In this document: positions 7,522-14,786 of the stretch, in pieces
How the letters are laid out: each line of letters opens with the position of its first letter
How positions within the stretch are numbered: the stretch's first letter is position 1
Assembly (NCBI GenBank): GCA_030152865.1
Contig: JASLIW010000059.1
Span: 1-21,999 of the forward strand
DNA: 21,999 nt
DNA from: Bacteroides sp.
GTDB lineage: Bacteria > Bacteroidota > Bacteroidia > Bacteroidales > Bacteroidaceae
Reading direction: 5' to 3'
Notes under the pieces: generated by a model
Database searches by the model: none
What the model was told of the DNA's origin: nothing
What the model saw: the letters and a program-made list of their open reading frames with translations, nothing else
Translations under genes and position numbers: made by a program

Positions 7522-8337
7522 TTAAATTTGTTGAATTGCTTTTCTTATGGCTACAAGCTTTGTTAATAAGCCTTCCAGCTGATCTAAGGGTAGCATATTG
7601 GCTCCGTCACTTTTGGCTTCTTGGGGCTTAGGATGTGTTTCTATAAACAGACCATCAACACCTACGGCCACACCAGCTCTAGCTACGGTTTCTATCAATT
7701 GGGGCATGCCTCCAGTTACTCCACTCCCTTGGTTAGGTTGTTGGAGTGAGTGGGTAGCATCAAGCACAACAGGTACCTGAAAGGACTGCATTTCTGGAAT
7801 ACCTCGGTAATCGATAATTAAATCTGTATAACCAAAGGTAGTACCTCGTTCGGTAAGCATCACTTGTGGGTTGCCAGCGTCAATTACTTTTTGAGCCGCA
7901 AACTGCATGGCACCTGCCGAAAGAAACTGGCCTTTCTTAATATTAACCACCTTGCCTGTACGAGCAGCAGCAACCAATAAGTCGGTTTGTCTGCATAAGA
8001 AAGCGGGTATTTGCAACACATCTACATAGGGAGCTGCTAGTTGAGCCTCCTGAGCTGTGTGTATATCTGTCACAGTAGGGACATCAAAGGTGTCACCAAT
8101 TTTCTTTAAGATTTTTAATGCCTTTTCATCACCAATACCCGTAAAGGAATCAATACGTGAGCGATTGGCTTTGCGGTAAGATCCTTTAAAGATATAGGGT
8201 ATTTGTAGTTTATCTGTGATTTTTACGATCGTCTCTGCGATTTGCATCGCCATCTCTTCACCCTCTATGGCACATGGACCGGCCATCAGGAAAAAATTAT
8301 TAGACTGCGTATGTTTTAATTTGGGTATCTTGTACAT
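7522..8337 (-). CDS. kdsA: 3-deoxy-8-phosphooctulonate synthase, metal-dependent type
   Basis: KdsA condenses phosphoenolpyruvate with arabinose 5-phosphate to make Kdo-8-phosphate, the precursor of the Kdo sugars in LPS. The 271-residue product has the family blocks AGPCAIEGEE, KGSYRKANRSRIDSF, QIPAFLCRQTDLL, NIKKGQF and LTERGTTFGY. Cys22 in GPCAIE, with His196 in DATHS, Glu233 in FIETHP and Asp244 in KSDGA, matches the four metal ligands of the Aquifex enzyme. The E. coli metal-free type has Asn at the first position. The enzyme should therefore need a divalent metal. The gene lies between miaA (21 bases) and the M16 protease (23 bases) and is probably co-transcribed with both. The start gives the normal short N-terminus. 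Confidence 0.96.
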   Translation of the reverse strand: MYKIPKLKHTQSNNFFLMAGPCAIEGEEMAMQIAETIVKITDKLQIPYIFKGSYRKANRSRIDSFTGIGDEKALKILKKIGDTFDVPTVTDIHTAQEAQLAAPYVDVLQIPAFLCRQTDLLVAAARTGKVVNIKKGQFLSAGAMQFAAQKVIDAGNPQVMLTERGTTFGYTDLIIDYRGIPEMQSFQVPVVLDATHSLQQPNQGSGVTGGMPQLIETVARAGVAVGVDGLFIETHPKPQEAKSDGANMLPLDQLEGLLTKLVAIRKAIQQI

Positions 8338-8358
8338 AACGATAAAATTGAACGGATA

Positions 8359-9282
8359 TTATAATAAGGAGTGTATCTCTTTTAATTTTTCTTCGGTTGG
8401 AAGTGTGGCATCAATCCAGTGAATGTTAAAACCCTTACGTTCCATCCCTCTAAACCAAGTCATTTGACGTTTGGCAAACTGATGAATGGCTATTTCTAGT
8501 TTTTTAAACATCTCAGAGTAGCTCAGCTCTCCCAATAGGTGTTGTGTTAAGAATTTATATTCAAGCCCATAGTACATCAAGTCTTCTGGTTTTACGCCTT
8601 GTTCTATCAGACCGCGCACTTCGTCTAGCATGCCTTCTTCTAGGCGTTGCTTTAGCCGTTTTGTTATTTTGGCTCTTCGGAGCTCACGATCGATATTTAC
8701 ACCTATGATTAAGCTATTGAGTTTTGGGAAACTGCGTTCCTCTTTGGGTTGGCTTAGGTAGTACTCTTCAATTTCAATGGCTCGTATAGCTCTTTTACAA
8801 GTGTCTATATCCGTGGTGTTGTGCAGGTCTTTATATTGCTTTAAAAGAGTGGTCAACTCCTCTAAAGAGTGGGTACTTAGCTTTGCTCGGAGTTCTTTAT
8901 TCTCGGGCACGGGTAGGAGTTTATACCCTTTGAGCACAGACTCTAGGTAAAGTCCAGTCCCTCCACACATAATTATATTTTTGTTTCTATGTTTAATCTC
9001 TTCATAGGCCTTCAGAAAATCCCTTTGATACTCAAACACATTATACTTGTATCCCGCGTCTGCAATATCTATGAGGTGGTAGGGTATCTGCTTTCCATTT
9101 ATGTGGTACTCGTCCAAATCCTTGCCAGTCCCCAGGTCCATTCCTCTGTATATTTGACGTGAATCGGCACTGATGATCTCTGCATCTAGCTGATTAGCAA
9201 GGGCTACAGCTAGGGTGGTTTTTCCTGAGGCTGTGGGTCCTAAGATAGTTATTAAATCATATTTTTTCTCTTTACTCATCAT
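8359..9282 (-). CDS. miaA: tRNA dimethylallyltransferase
   Basis: MiaA transfers a dimethylallyl group to N6 of adenosine 37 in tRNAs that read codons starting with U, which stabilises codon pairing. The 307-residue length is typical. The P-loop GPTASGKT is at 15-22, followed by the substrate motif ISADSRQIYRGMDLGTGK, then GGTGLYLESV and the C-terminal FAKRQMTWFRG, all characteristic of MiaA. The start at 9282 (MMSK) could equally be the second Met. It is 24 bases downstream of the small HTH gene and 21 bases upstream of kdsA, which suggests that a regulator at the head of the operon also affects tRNA modification and LPS synthesis. Some Bacteroidales carry two miaA genes; this window cannot show whether that is so here. 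Confidence 0.96.
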   Translation of the reverse strand: MMSKEKKYDLITILGPTASGKTTLAVALANQLDAEIISADSRQIYRGMDLGTGKDLDEYHINGKQIPYHLIDIADAGYKYNVFEYQRDFLKAYEEIKHRNKNIIMCGGTGLYLESVLKGYKLLPVPENKELRAKLSTHSLEELTTLLKQYKDLHNTTDIDTCKRAIRAIEIEEYYLSQPKEERSFPKLNSLIIGVNIDRELRRAKITKRLKQRLEEGMLDEVRGLIEQGVKPEDLMYYGLEYKFLTQHLLGELSYSEMFKKLEIAIHQFAKRQMTWFRGMERKGFNIHWIDATLPTEEKLKEIHSLL

Positions 9283-9306
9283 GAAATTTTCACATTTTTG
9301 ATCTTA

Positions 9307-9513
9307 TTATTCTGGCTCATAGGCAAGAATATCGCCAGGCTGGCAGTCTAAGGCCTTACAAATCGCCTCCAGCGTACTAAATCGGATAGCCTTAGCTTTA
9401 CCTGTTTTGAGTACAGATAAGTTTGCTGGAGTAATGTCAATGATCTCTGCCAATTCATTGGACGATATTTTCCGTTTTGCCATTACAACATCTAAGTTAA
9501 CAACTATTGCCAT
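9307..9513 (-). CDS. Small Cro/C1-type HTH regulator (YozG-like)
   Basis: This is a 68-residue protein made almost entirely of one XRE-type helix-turn-helix domain (about 8-64). It starts MAIVVNLDVVMAKRKISSNE, continues ITPANLSVLKTGKAKAIRFS for the recognition-helix region, and ends LEAICKALDCQPGDILAYEP, the usual closing helix. It matches the short YozG-like group, which is commonly found directly next to a DUF2975 membrane gene, as here: it starts 12 bases after that gene ends. It probably binds DNA as a dimer and controls its own operon. Candidate sites are the TTATCG-type repeats at 10201-10252. The effector is unknown; the membrane partner may modulate it. Confidence 0.88.
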   Translation of the reverse strand: MAIVVNLDVVMAKRKISSNELAEIIDITPANLSVLKTGKAKAIRFSTLEAICKALDCQPGDILAYEPE

Positions 9514-9525
9514 TATACGCTTTTT

Positions 9526-10197
9526 TTAAATGGTTAATTCTTGCTCGTCCTTCATTTCTTTACCAATAGCTAGGATTTGACTAACTAAGAGGGCAGATAG
9601 GCCAGAGATGAGCTGTATAAAACTGATATTTGCACGAAAACTAATGCTATAGTCCTCAAATGAGAACAATTGATTGGCAAGGCTGTGATCGATATAGTAA
9701 AAAATGAGTTCTAAAAAGAAAGTGGCAATCAGGCAAACGCCCAAACGGTTTAGTAATTTGAGGTTTCTTCGCTCAAAGAGTCTCCCTTTATGTACAGCTA
9801 AGATAAACTGAAAGAAGTAAATGATAGCCAGGAGGTAAAGACATACCGCAACCAGTCCACTAATAATTTGAATGAGGGCATATTTACCTATAAGTTTTAT
9901 GCTAGCTCCAGATTGAGTAGCTTCATGAATAAAGGTGTTTGCCTCTATTATAGCAGGTTTTAGGCTGTAGCTCAGGCTGTCTTTCTGATTGAGTAGCTCA
10001 GCTCCAAATACATTATTCGTATACTGATGCTTTGGGCTCAGAAGTAAAGAGATTTGAATACCTTGGTCTTGTGGTGTTTCTATGCCCCCCTTAAAGCCTT
10101 GAATAAAGTCATTTAGGTTAAGTACTAAGCCAGTCATGAGCGAAAGGCTAAGGGCTAGAAAGATTAATAATCCACTGAGTTTAAATTTACGATTCAT
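9526..10197 (-). CDS. DUF2975-family membrane protein
   Basis: This is a 223-residue protein with four predicted membrane spans: about 8-28, 105-130, 150-168 and 190-210. A soluble loop of about 75 residues lies between the first and second spans, probably outside the cytoplasm. A short charged tail follows (KEMKDEQELTI). The layout and the small HTH gene directly downstream match the DUF2975/YozG pairing known in Bacillus and Bacteroidota (YoaS/YozG). No biochemical function is established for the family; a membrane sensor or regulator partner is a reasonable guess. It is the first gene of a five-gene run, with a good promoter about 60 bases upstream. DUF2975 membership is judged from pattern and neighbourhood. 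Confidence 0.78.
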   Translation of the reverse strand: MNRKFKLSGLLIFLALSLSLMTGLVLNLNDFIQGFKGGIETPQDQGIQISLLLSPKHQYTNNVFGAELLNQKDSLSYSLKPAIIEANTFIHEATQSGASIKLIGKYALIQIISGLVAVCLYLLAIIYFFQFILAVHKGRLFERRNLKLLNRLGVCLIATFFLELIFYYIDHSLANQLFSFEDYSISFRANISFIQLISGLSALLVSQILAIGKEMKDEQELTI

Positions 10198-10200
10198 TGT

Positions 10201-10252
10201 ATATCGCTAAATAATTATTGTTAGTGATAAATTAATTATCGAATAACGATAA
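10201..10252. promoter_or_regulatory. Cluster of four TTATCG-type repeats, candidate operator
   Basis: Between the -7 box and the DUF2975 start codon lie four related copies of one motif. They are ATATCGCTAA (10201-10210), TTATCACTAAC on the minus strand (10220-10230), TTATCGAATAA (10236-10246) and TTATCGTTATT on the minus strand (10242-10252). They form two inverted pairs; the second is exact (TTATCG, 5 bases, CGATAA). The cluster covers the expected transcript start and leader, where a repressor would block. The natural candidate is the HTH protein at 9307-9513. The repeats are seen directly; binding is inference. Confidence 0.5.
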
Positions 10253-10254
10253 GT

Positions 10255-10284
10255 CAAAAGTACTTTATTTTTTTGAGTTAACAA
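10255..10284 (-). promoter_or_regulatory. Bacteroidota-type promoter for the DUF2975-HTH-miaA-kdsA-M16 run
   Basis: The minus strand reads TACTTTTG (10255-10262), a perfect TAnnTTTG -7 box, with TTG (10282-10284) 19 bases upstream. Transcription would start near 10247, about 50 bases before the DUF2975 ATG and inside the repeat cluster. Confidence 0.7.
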
Positions 10285-10305
10285 GTAAATCTGAGAAAAA
10301 AGCAT

Positions 10306-10342
10306 AAAAAAAGACTGATTAACTTACTAATCAGTCTTTTTT
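10306..10342. terminator. Intrinsic terminator after clpB
   Basis: A perfect 9-bp stem GACTGATTA (10313-10321) and TAATCAGTC (10328-10336) with a 6-base loop is flanked by an A-run and a T-run. For the minus strand it follows the clpB stop at 10364 by about 22 bases. Confidence 0.9.
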
Positions 10343-10363
10343 ATACAAGTCTAAAACTTAGTT

Positions 10364-12955
10364 TTAGTTTTTAAAACCCAAATGTTCACCGTCTCTATCT
10401 ACGACGATAGGCTTGCTTTGATCTACTTCTTGTGCCAATAGCTTCTTCGATAGGTCATTTAAGAGGTATCTTTGGATAGCACGTTTGGCAGGGCGTGCAC
10501 CAAACTCTGGGTTGTAGCCCTTGTCGGCCAAGAAGTCTATGGCAGATTCAGTGAGCTGGAGAGTCATACCGTTTTGGGCAATCATCTGCTGTACCTGCTC
10601 AATTTGAATTTTTACAATCTCTTTAATTTGTCCTTCATTTAAGGGCAAGAACATGATTGTCTCATCAATACGGTTTAAGAACTCTGGACGAATACTCTTC
10701 TTAAGCATTTCCATTACACCCTCTTTGGTCTCTTCTACGAGTGCCTCCTTATCTGTAGTTTCATTTATTTTAGCCATTTGCTCTTGGATAAATCCACTAC
10801 CCATATTGGAGGTCATTATAATGATGGTGTTTTTGAAGTTGACCAAACGACCTTTGTTGTCGGTAAGTCGTCCATCATCCAAGACTTGTAAAAGGATGTT
10901 GAAGACATCGGGATGTGCTTTTTCTATCTCGTCAAAGAGTACGACCGAGTAAGGTTTGCGGCGGATAGCTTCCGTAAGCTGGCCTCCTTCGTCATAGCCC
11001 ACGTATCCAGGAGGTGCTCCAACTAAGCGCGAAACACTATGCTTTTCTTGGTACTCGCTCATATCAATACGAGTCATCATCGATTCATCATCAAATAAGA
11101 ACTCAGCCAGTGCTTTAGCTAGCTCTGTTTTACCGACACCTGTTGTACCTAAGAAAATAAAAGATCCAATAGGTCTGCGAGGGTCTTGCAAGCCAGCTCT
11201 ACTTCTACGTACAGCATCTGCTACAGCACTTATGGCTTCATCTTGGCCCACTACACGCTTGTGAAGTTCTTCTTCTAGGTGTAAGAGCTTGTCCTTTTCG
11301 CTTTGAAGCATTTTGTTGACAGGGATGCCAGTCCAGCGTGATACGATATCGGCAATGTCTTCGGCTTCCACTTCCTCACGGATTAAGGCTTGACCTTTCT
11401 GTGTTTCACGCAGCTTGGTTTGTACCTCACTTATCTCCTTCTCCAGAGCTTGGATCTTGCCGTAGCGTATTTCTGCTACCTTACCATAGTCGCCTTCGCG
11501 CTCTGCCTTATCTGCTTCGTATTTTAGCTGCTCAATCTCCGATTTGTTTTTCTGTATGAGATTTACCAAACCCCGTTCTTGCTCCCATTTGGCCTTGTAT
11601 GAGCTTTCTTGCTCCTTGAGTTCTGCAATCTCTTTAGCGAGCTGCTCTACTTTTTTAGTGTCGTTTTCACGCTTGATGGCTGCTTTCTCAATCTCCAACT
11701 GCATGACCTTCCGTGAAATCTCGTCTAGTTCTTCAGGTAGGGAGTTGATCTCTAAGCGAAGCTTTGCTGCCGCCTCATCCATAAGGTCAATCGCCTTATC
11801 GGGTAAGAAACGATCGGTGATGTAACGGCTACTTAACTCCACAGCAGCAATAATAGCATCGTCTTTGATGCGTACGTGGTGGTGATTTTCATAACGCTCT
11901 TTTAGCCCACGTAAGATAGATATAGAGCTCTCTGTATCGGGCTCATCTACCGTTACAATCTGGAAACGACGTTCCAGAGCCTTATCTTTTTCAAAGTACT
12001 TTTGGTACTCATCTAGGGTAGTAGCTCCGATGCTTCTAAGCTCACCTCTAGCTAGTGCAGGTTTAAGAATGTTGGCTGCATCCATGGCACCCTCACTTTT
12101 TCCAGCACCTACGAGTGTATGTATCTCATCAATGAATAAGATGATATTCCCTTCGGCTTTCTTCACCTCGTTGACTACAGACTTCAAACGCTCTTCAAAT
12201 TCACCTTTGTATTTGGCTCCTGCAATCAAGGCACCCATATCTAGCGAGTAGAGTTGCTTGTCCTTTAGGTTATCCGGCACATCTCCTCGCAAAACACGAT
12301 TGGCTAAGCCTTCGACTATAGCTGTCTTACCCGTACCTGGTTCTCCTATTAATATCGGGTTGTTTTTGGTACGTCTACTTAGAATCTGAAGTACCCGTCG
12401 AATCTCTTCATCACGCCCAATTACGGGATCAAGCTTACCATCACGAGCGGCATCAATCAAGTTGATGGCATATTTGTCTAGTGCAAGGTAATTGTCGTCA
12501 CCCGATTGTGAGGTAACTTTTGTTCCTTGTCGCAAATCCTGAATAGCAGCTTTGATCTTTGCTTCTGAGGCTCCTGCATCTTTTAATAAGGTGGCAGCAC
12601 TACTCTTAACAGCAAGCACAGCGAGTAAGAGCTGTTCAATAGCAGCAAACTCATCGCCCATCTCCTTGGCTATGTCAACAGCCTTAATCAGTACCTGATT
12701 GGCGTCATTGCTCAAGCTGGGGTTTCCTCCAGACACACGAGGCAAAGATTTGATTTGCTGCTCCAGTTGTGTTTCTAGGTAGTTTTTGTTCATACCTAGT
12801 TTCTGGAAGATGAAGTTGACTACATCTTCACCTACAGTCATCACCCCTTGTAAGAGGTGTAGAGGCTCAATAATCTGTTGATTGTTCCGCTGTACGAGCT
12901 GTACGGCTTCCTGTATGGCCTCCTGCGATTTAATTGTAAAATTGTTTAGATTCAT
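10364..12955 (-). CDS. clpB: ATP-dependent disaggregase ClpB (Hsp100)
   Basis: ClpB threads aggregated proteins through a hexameric AAA+ ring and works with DnaK. The 863 residues match the full-length protein. Domains in order are: N-terminal Clp_N repeats (about 1-145); AAA-1 with Walker A GEPGTGKT at 204-211, Walker B with Asp276 and Glu277, and pore Tyr249 in KYKGEF; the long coiled-coil middle domain (about 405-525) that marks ClpB rather than ClpA or ClpC; and AAA-2 with Walker A GTTGVGKT at 603-610, Walker B Asp675 and Glu676, and pore loop GYVGYDEGG. There is no ClpP-binding tripeptide loop to suggest a protease partner. It stands alone between a terminator and a divergent gene, so it is monocistronic. 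No CIRCE element is seen upstream. Confidence 0.98.
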   Translation of the reverse strand: MNLNNFTIKSQEAIQEAVQLVQRNNQQIIEPLHLLQGVMTVGEDVVNFIFQKLGMNKNYLETQLEQQIKSLPRVSGGNPSLSNDANQVLIKAVDIAKEMGDEFAAIEQLLLAVLAVKSSAATLLKDAGASEAKIKAAIQDLRQGTKVTSQSGDDNYLALDKYAINLIDAARDGKLDPVIGRDEEIRRVLQILSRRTKNNPILIGEPGTGKTAIVEGLANRVLRGDVPDNLKDKQLYSLDMGALIAGAKYKGEFEERLKSVVNEVKKAEGNIILFIDEIHTLVGAGKSEGAMDAANILKPALARGELRSIGATTLDEYQKYFEKDKALERRFQIVTVDEPDTESSISILRGLKERYENHHHVRIKDDAIIAAVELSSRYITDRFLPDKAIDLMDEAAAKLRLEINSLPEELDEISRKVMQLEIEKAAIKRENDTKKVEQLAKEIAELKEQESSYKAKWEQERGLVNLIQKNKSEIEQLKYEADKAEREGDYGKVAEIRYGKIQALEKEISEVQTKLRETQKGQALIREEVEAEDIADIVSRWTGIPVNKMLQSEKDKLLHLEEELHKRVVGQDEAISAVADAVRRSRAGLQDPRRPIGSFIFLGTTGVGKTELAKALAEFLFDDESMMTRIDMSEYQEKHSVSRLVGAPPGYVGYDEGGQLTEAIRRKPYSVVLFDEIEKAHPDVFNILLQVLDDGRLTDNKGRLVNFKNTIIIMTSNMGSGFIQEQMAKINETTDKEALVEETKEGVMEMLKKSIRPEFLNRIDETIMFLPLNEGQIKEIVKIQIEQVQQMIAQNGMTLQLTESAIDFLADKGYNPEFGARPAKRAIQRYLLNDLSKKLLAQEVDQSKPIVVDRDGEHLGFKN

Positions 12956-13216
12956 ATTGTATTCCTTTCTTTTTTTCTATTCTTGTGTACACTAGTATGG
13001 ATGCAAAGAGATTGCCAAATCCTAATTGGAGCGAATTTCTGACTTTGTTTCAGTTTGTAACTCAGGTTTATGACAAAAAGTCTGTATTTTATTTGCAAAT
13101 CTGACTAAAATTATATAAGTGTTGGGCTTTTATATAATCTAAGTAGTTCAATGGTTCGTTCAGAGCTTTGTTGTATCTTTATCGCCTGAAACGAATAAAT
13201 AAGTAATAGTCAAGAT
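12956..13216. other. Divergent intergenic region between clpB and the 13217 gene
   Basis: No gene is present. For clpB the best -7 match on the minus strand is TCTCTTTG (13004-13011), one base off consensus and without a convincing -33 partner, so clpB may use another sigma factor. For the plus-strand gene TATCTTTA (13174-13181) is one base off TAnnTTTG and 35 bases before the ATG. A short palindrome GTGTACAC lies at 12985-12992. I see no HrcA/CIRCE box. Confidence 0.4.
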
Positions 13217-13819
13217 ATGGATAAAGGAATAAAACTAGATCAGCGCATTGAATTGGAGGAGCATGTAGTGCTGATAGATACAGCATTTTTAAATTTCATG
13301 CTGGTAAATCTAAAAGGATTTTTAGAAGATCAGACCAAACGTACGCTTCCTGATGTGTCTCTAGCCGACTTACTGGCTTGCTTAGCTTTAGACGCAGGTA
13401 TAAGTGAGGGAGAGAAGAAAATCCAGGTGATCTTGGTCTCCGATGAGCAGAATGAAGTATTGCAACATGCTAAGCCCAGTGTGCTAAAAAAAGAGCTAGA
13501 TGGTGTAGCCTTTGATAGTTCCTTGGGCGAGTTTTTATTTGCGTCTGCATTTACAGAGGGTGTAGTGTCGCGAGAAGAGCTTTTCTTAGATATTCTAACT
13601 ATTGCATTAGAATCAAAGGATGTGAAGCATTTGATTGTCCTCTCCTTTGATGAGGAGTATGGTGATGAGGTCCTTGATAAGCTGAATCAGAAAGATCTAG
13701 ATAAATCTATTGTACAATTTCGGATGCGTGAGCCTCAAGCTCAGCTTCACTTTAAATGGGACATGCTCGTGTTTCCACTCATGAAAGCCTTTGGTATAGA
13801 ATCTAGCGAAATAAACTAG
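13217..13819 (+). CDS. Unnamed conserved protein of 200 aa (possibly DUF6621)
   Basis: I do not recognise a function. The protein is acidic and soluble, with no signal peptide and no membrane span. The N-terminal segment VVLIDTAFLNFMLVNLKGFL has a buried strand with an Asp followed by hydrophobic residues. Later segments KKIQVILVSD, KHLIVLSFDEEYGD and IVQFRM alternate predicted strands and helices, which would suit an alpha/beta fold. It may belong to a Bacteroidales-restricted family such as DUF6621, but I hold this loosely. It ends 4 bases before the LysR gene, so the two should share a transcript and perhaps a function. A weak promoter (TATCTTTA at 13174-13181) precedes it. Confidence 0.75.
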   Translation: MDKGIKLDQRIELEEHVVLIDTAFLNFMLVNLKGFLEDQTKRTLPDVSLADLLACLALDAGISEGEKKIQVILVSDEQNEVLQHAKPSVLKKELDGVAFDSSLGEFLFASAFTEGVVSREELFLDILTIALESKDVKHLIVLSFDEEYGDEVLDKLNQKDLDKSIVQFRMREPQAQLHFKWDMLVFPLMKAFGIESSEIN

Positions 13820-13823
13820 AGCC

Positions 13824-14720
13824 ATGACTGATTTCCGTCTCAAGGTATTCTTATCGGTAGCCAAGCACCTCAGCTTTACACAAGCATCAAAAGAGTTGTT
13901 TATCAGCCAGCCCGCTATCTCCAAACATATACAGGAGCTAGAGAGTGAGTTTCAAACCCGCCTTTTTGAGCGGAAAGGAAATAGTATCTCTTTGACACAG
14001 TCGGGTGCACTGCTGGTAAAACATGCTGAGGCTATCCGTGAGCAGTATCAACACCTAGAGTATGCCATGCATAGCTTATCGGGTGAGATGGTGGGGGAGT
14101 TGAGGCTAGGGGCTAGTACAACGATTGCCCAATATGTACTACCTCCCATTCTGGCACGTTTTACAGAGCTATATCCTCAGATCAAGTTGTCTCTTCTCTC
14201 TGGCAACTCACGTGAAATAGAGGAGGAGCTGGAGGCCCATCGTATCGATTTAGGGCTGATAGAAGGAATCTACCGCCGAAGAAATCTAAAGTACACTCCT
14301 TTTATTAAAGATGAGTTAATCGGTATTGCCCAAAAAGAGACGCAGAATGTAATACCCGCTAGCATCCAGCTGAAAGATCTTGCTCAGTACCCCTTGATTT
14401 TACGTGAGCAAGGTTCGGGCACACTAGATGTCATTGAGCAGGCTCTAGCCGAAAAGGAGATTAAGCTCAAAGATCTTCAGATTCCACTTTATTTAGGGAG
14501 TACCGAAAGTATCAAACTTTTCATTCAGCATTCACGTGCCTTGGGTATTGTATCGATACGTGCTGCACAAGCTGATCTAGATGCAGGGCGATTACGTGAA
14601 ATCAAATTTGATGGCTTGCGTATGCATCGCACTTTTCATTTTGTCTCTTTGCAGGGAGAGTTAGTTGGTCTGCCGGCCTTATTTATGCGGTTTGCTTCTC
14701 AGTATAAACTAAAGTTATAG
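13824..14720 (+). CDS. LysR-type transcriptional regulator (YeiE/CysL-like)
   Basis: This 298-residue protein is of normal LysR length. The N-terminal winged helix-turn-helix (about 1-60) contains SFTQASKELFISQPAISKHI and the following ELESEFQTRLFERKG block that defines the family. A linker helix and a periplasmic-binding-like effector domain (about 88-295) follow, with RLGASTTIAQYVLPPILARF and IDLGLIEG. That part resembles the CysL/YeiE branch, which often sits beside a YeiH-type exporter gene, as here. The gene starts 4 bases after the unnamed 200-aa protein. Its stop codon lies within a 9-bp inverted repeat upstream of the exporter promoter, which is probably its own binding site. The effector is unknown; a sulfur compound is a guess by analogy with CysL. 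Confidence 0.92.
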   Translation: MTDFRLKVFLSVAKHLSFTQASKELFISQPAISKHIQELESEFQTRLFERKGNSISLTQSGALLVKHAEAIREQYQHLEYAMHSLSGEMVGELRLGASTTIAQYVLPPILARFTELYPQIKLSLLSGNSREIEEELEAHRIDLGLIEGIYRRRNLKYTPFIKDELIGIAQKETQNVIPASIQLKDLAQYPLILREQGSGTLDVIEQALAEKEIKLKDLQIPLYLGSTESIKLFIQHSRALGIVSIRAAQADLDAGRLREIKFDGLRMHRTFHFVSLQGELVGLPALFMRFASQYKLKL

Positions 14721-14726
14721 TTTATA
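14703..14726. promoter_or_regulatory. Candidate LysR-type binding site upstream of the yeiH-like gene
   Basis: TATAAACTA (14703-14711) and TAGTTTATA (14718-14726) form a perfect 9-bp inverted repeat around 6 bases. The centre is about 60 bases before the predicted transcript start of the exporter gene and the right arm ends 11 bases before the -33 element. That is where LysR-type regulators usually place their recognition site. There is no T-run after it on the plus strand, so it is not a terminator. Confidence 0.55.
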
Positions 14727-14737
14727 AAAAAAATGTA

Positions 14738-14769
14738 TTGGACTCGCGTGTGAACTTGCTGTATCTTTG
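14738..14769 (+). promoter_or_regulatory. Bacteroidota-type promoter for the yeiH-like gene
   Basis: TTG (14738-14740), then 21 bases, then TATCTTTG (14762-14769), a perfect -7 box. The predicted start near 14775 gives a leader of only about 12 bases before the ATG at 14787. Confidence 0.65.
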
Positions 14770-14786
14770 TCCCAAAATAATAAAAG

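Noticed and set aside
11338..11825. Plus-strand frames opposite the clpB middle domain
   Set aside because: They are antisense shadows of the highly conserved clpB coiled-coil coding sequence.
12985..12992. Palindrome GTGTACAC upstream of clpB as an operator
   Set aside because: An 8-bp palindrome alone is too short and common to support a claim.
13697..13924. Minus-strand 75-aa frame spanning the junction of the 200-aa protein and LysR genes
   Set aside because: It overlaps two well-supported genes and has no family resemblance.
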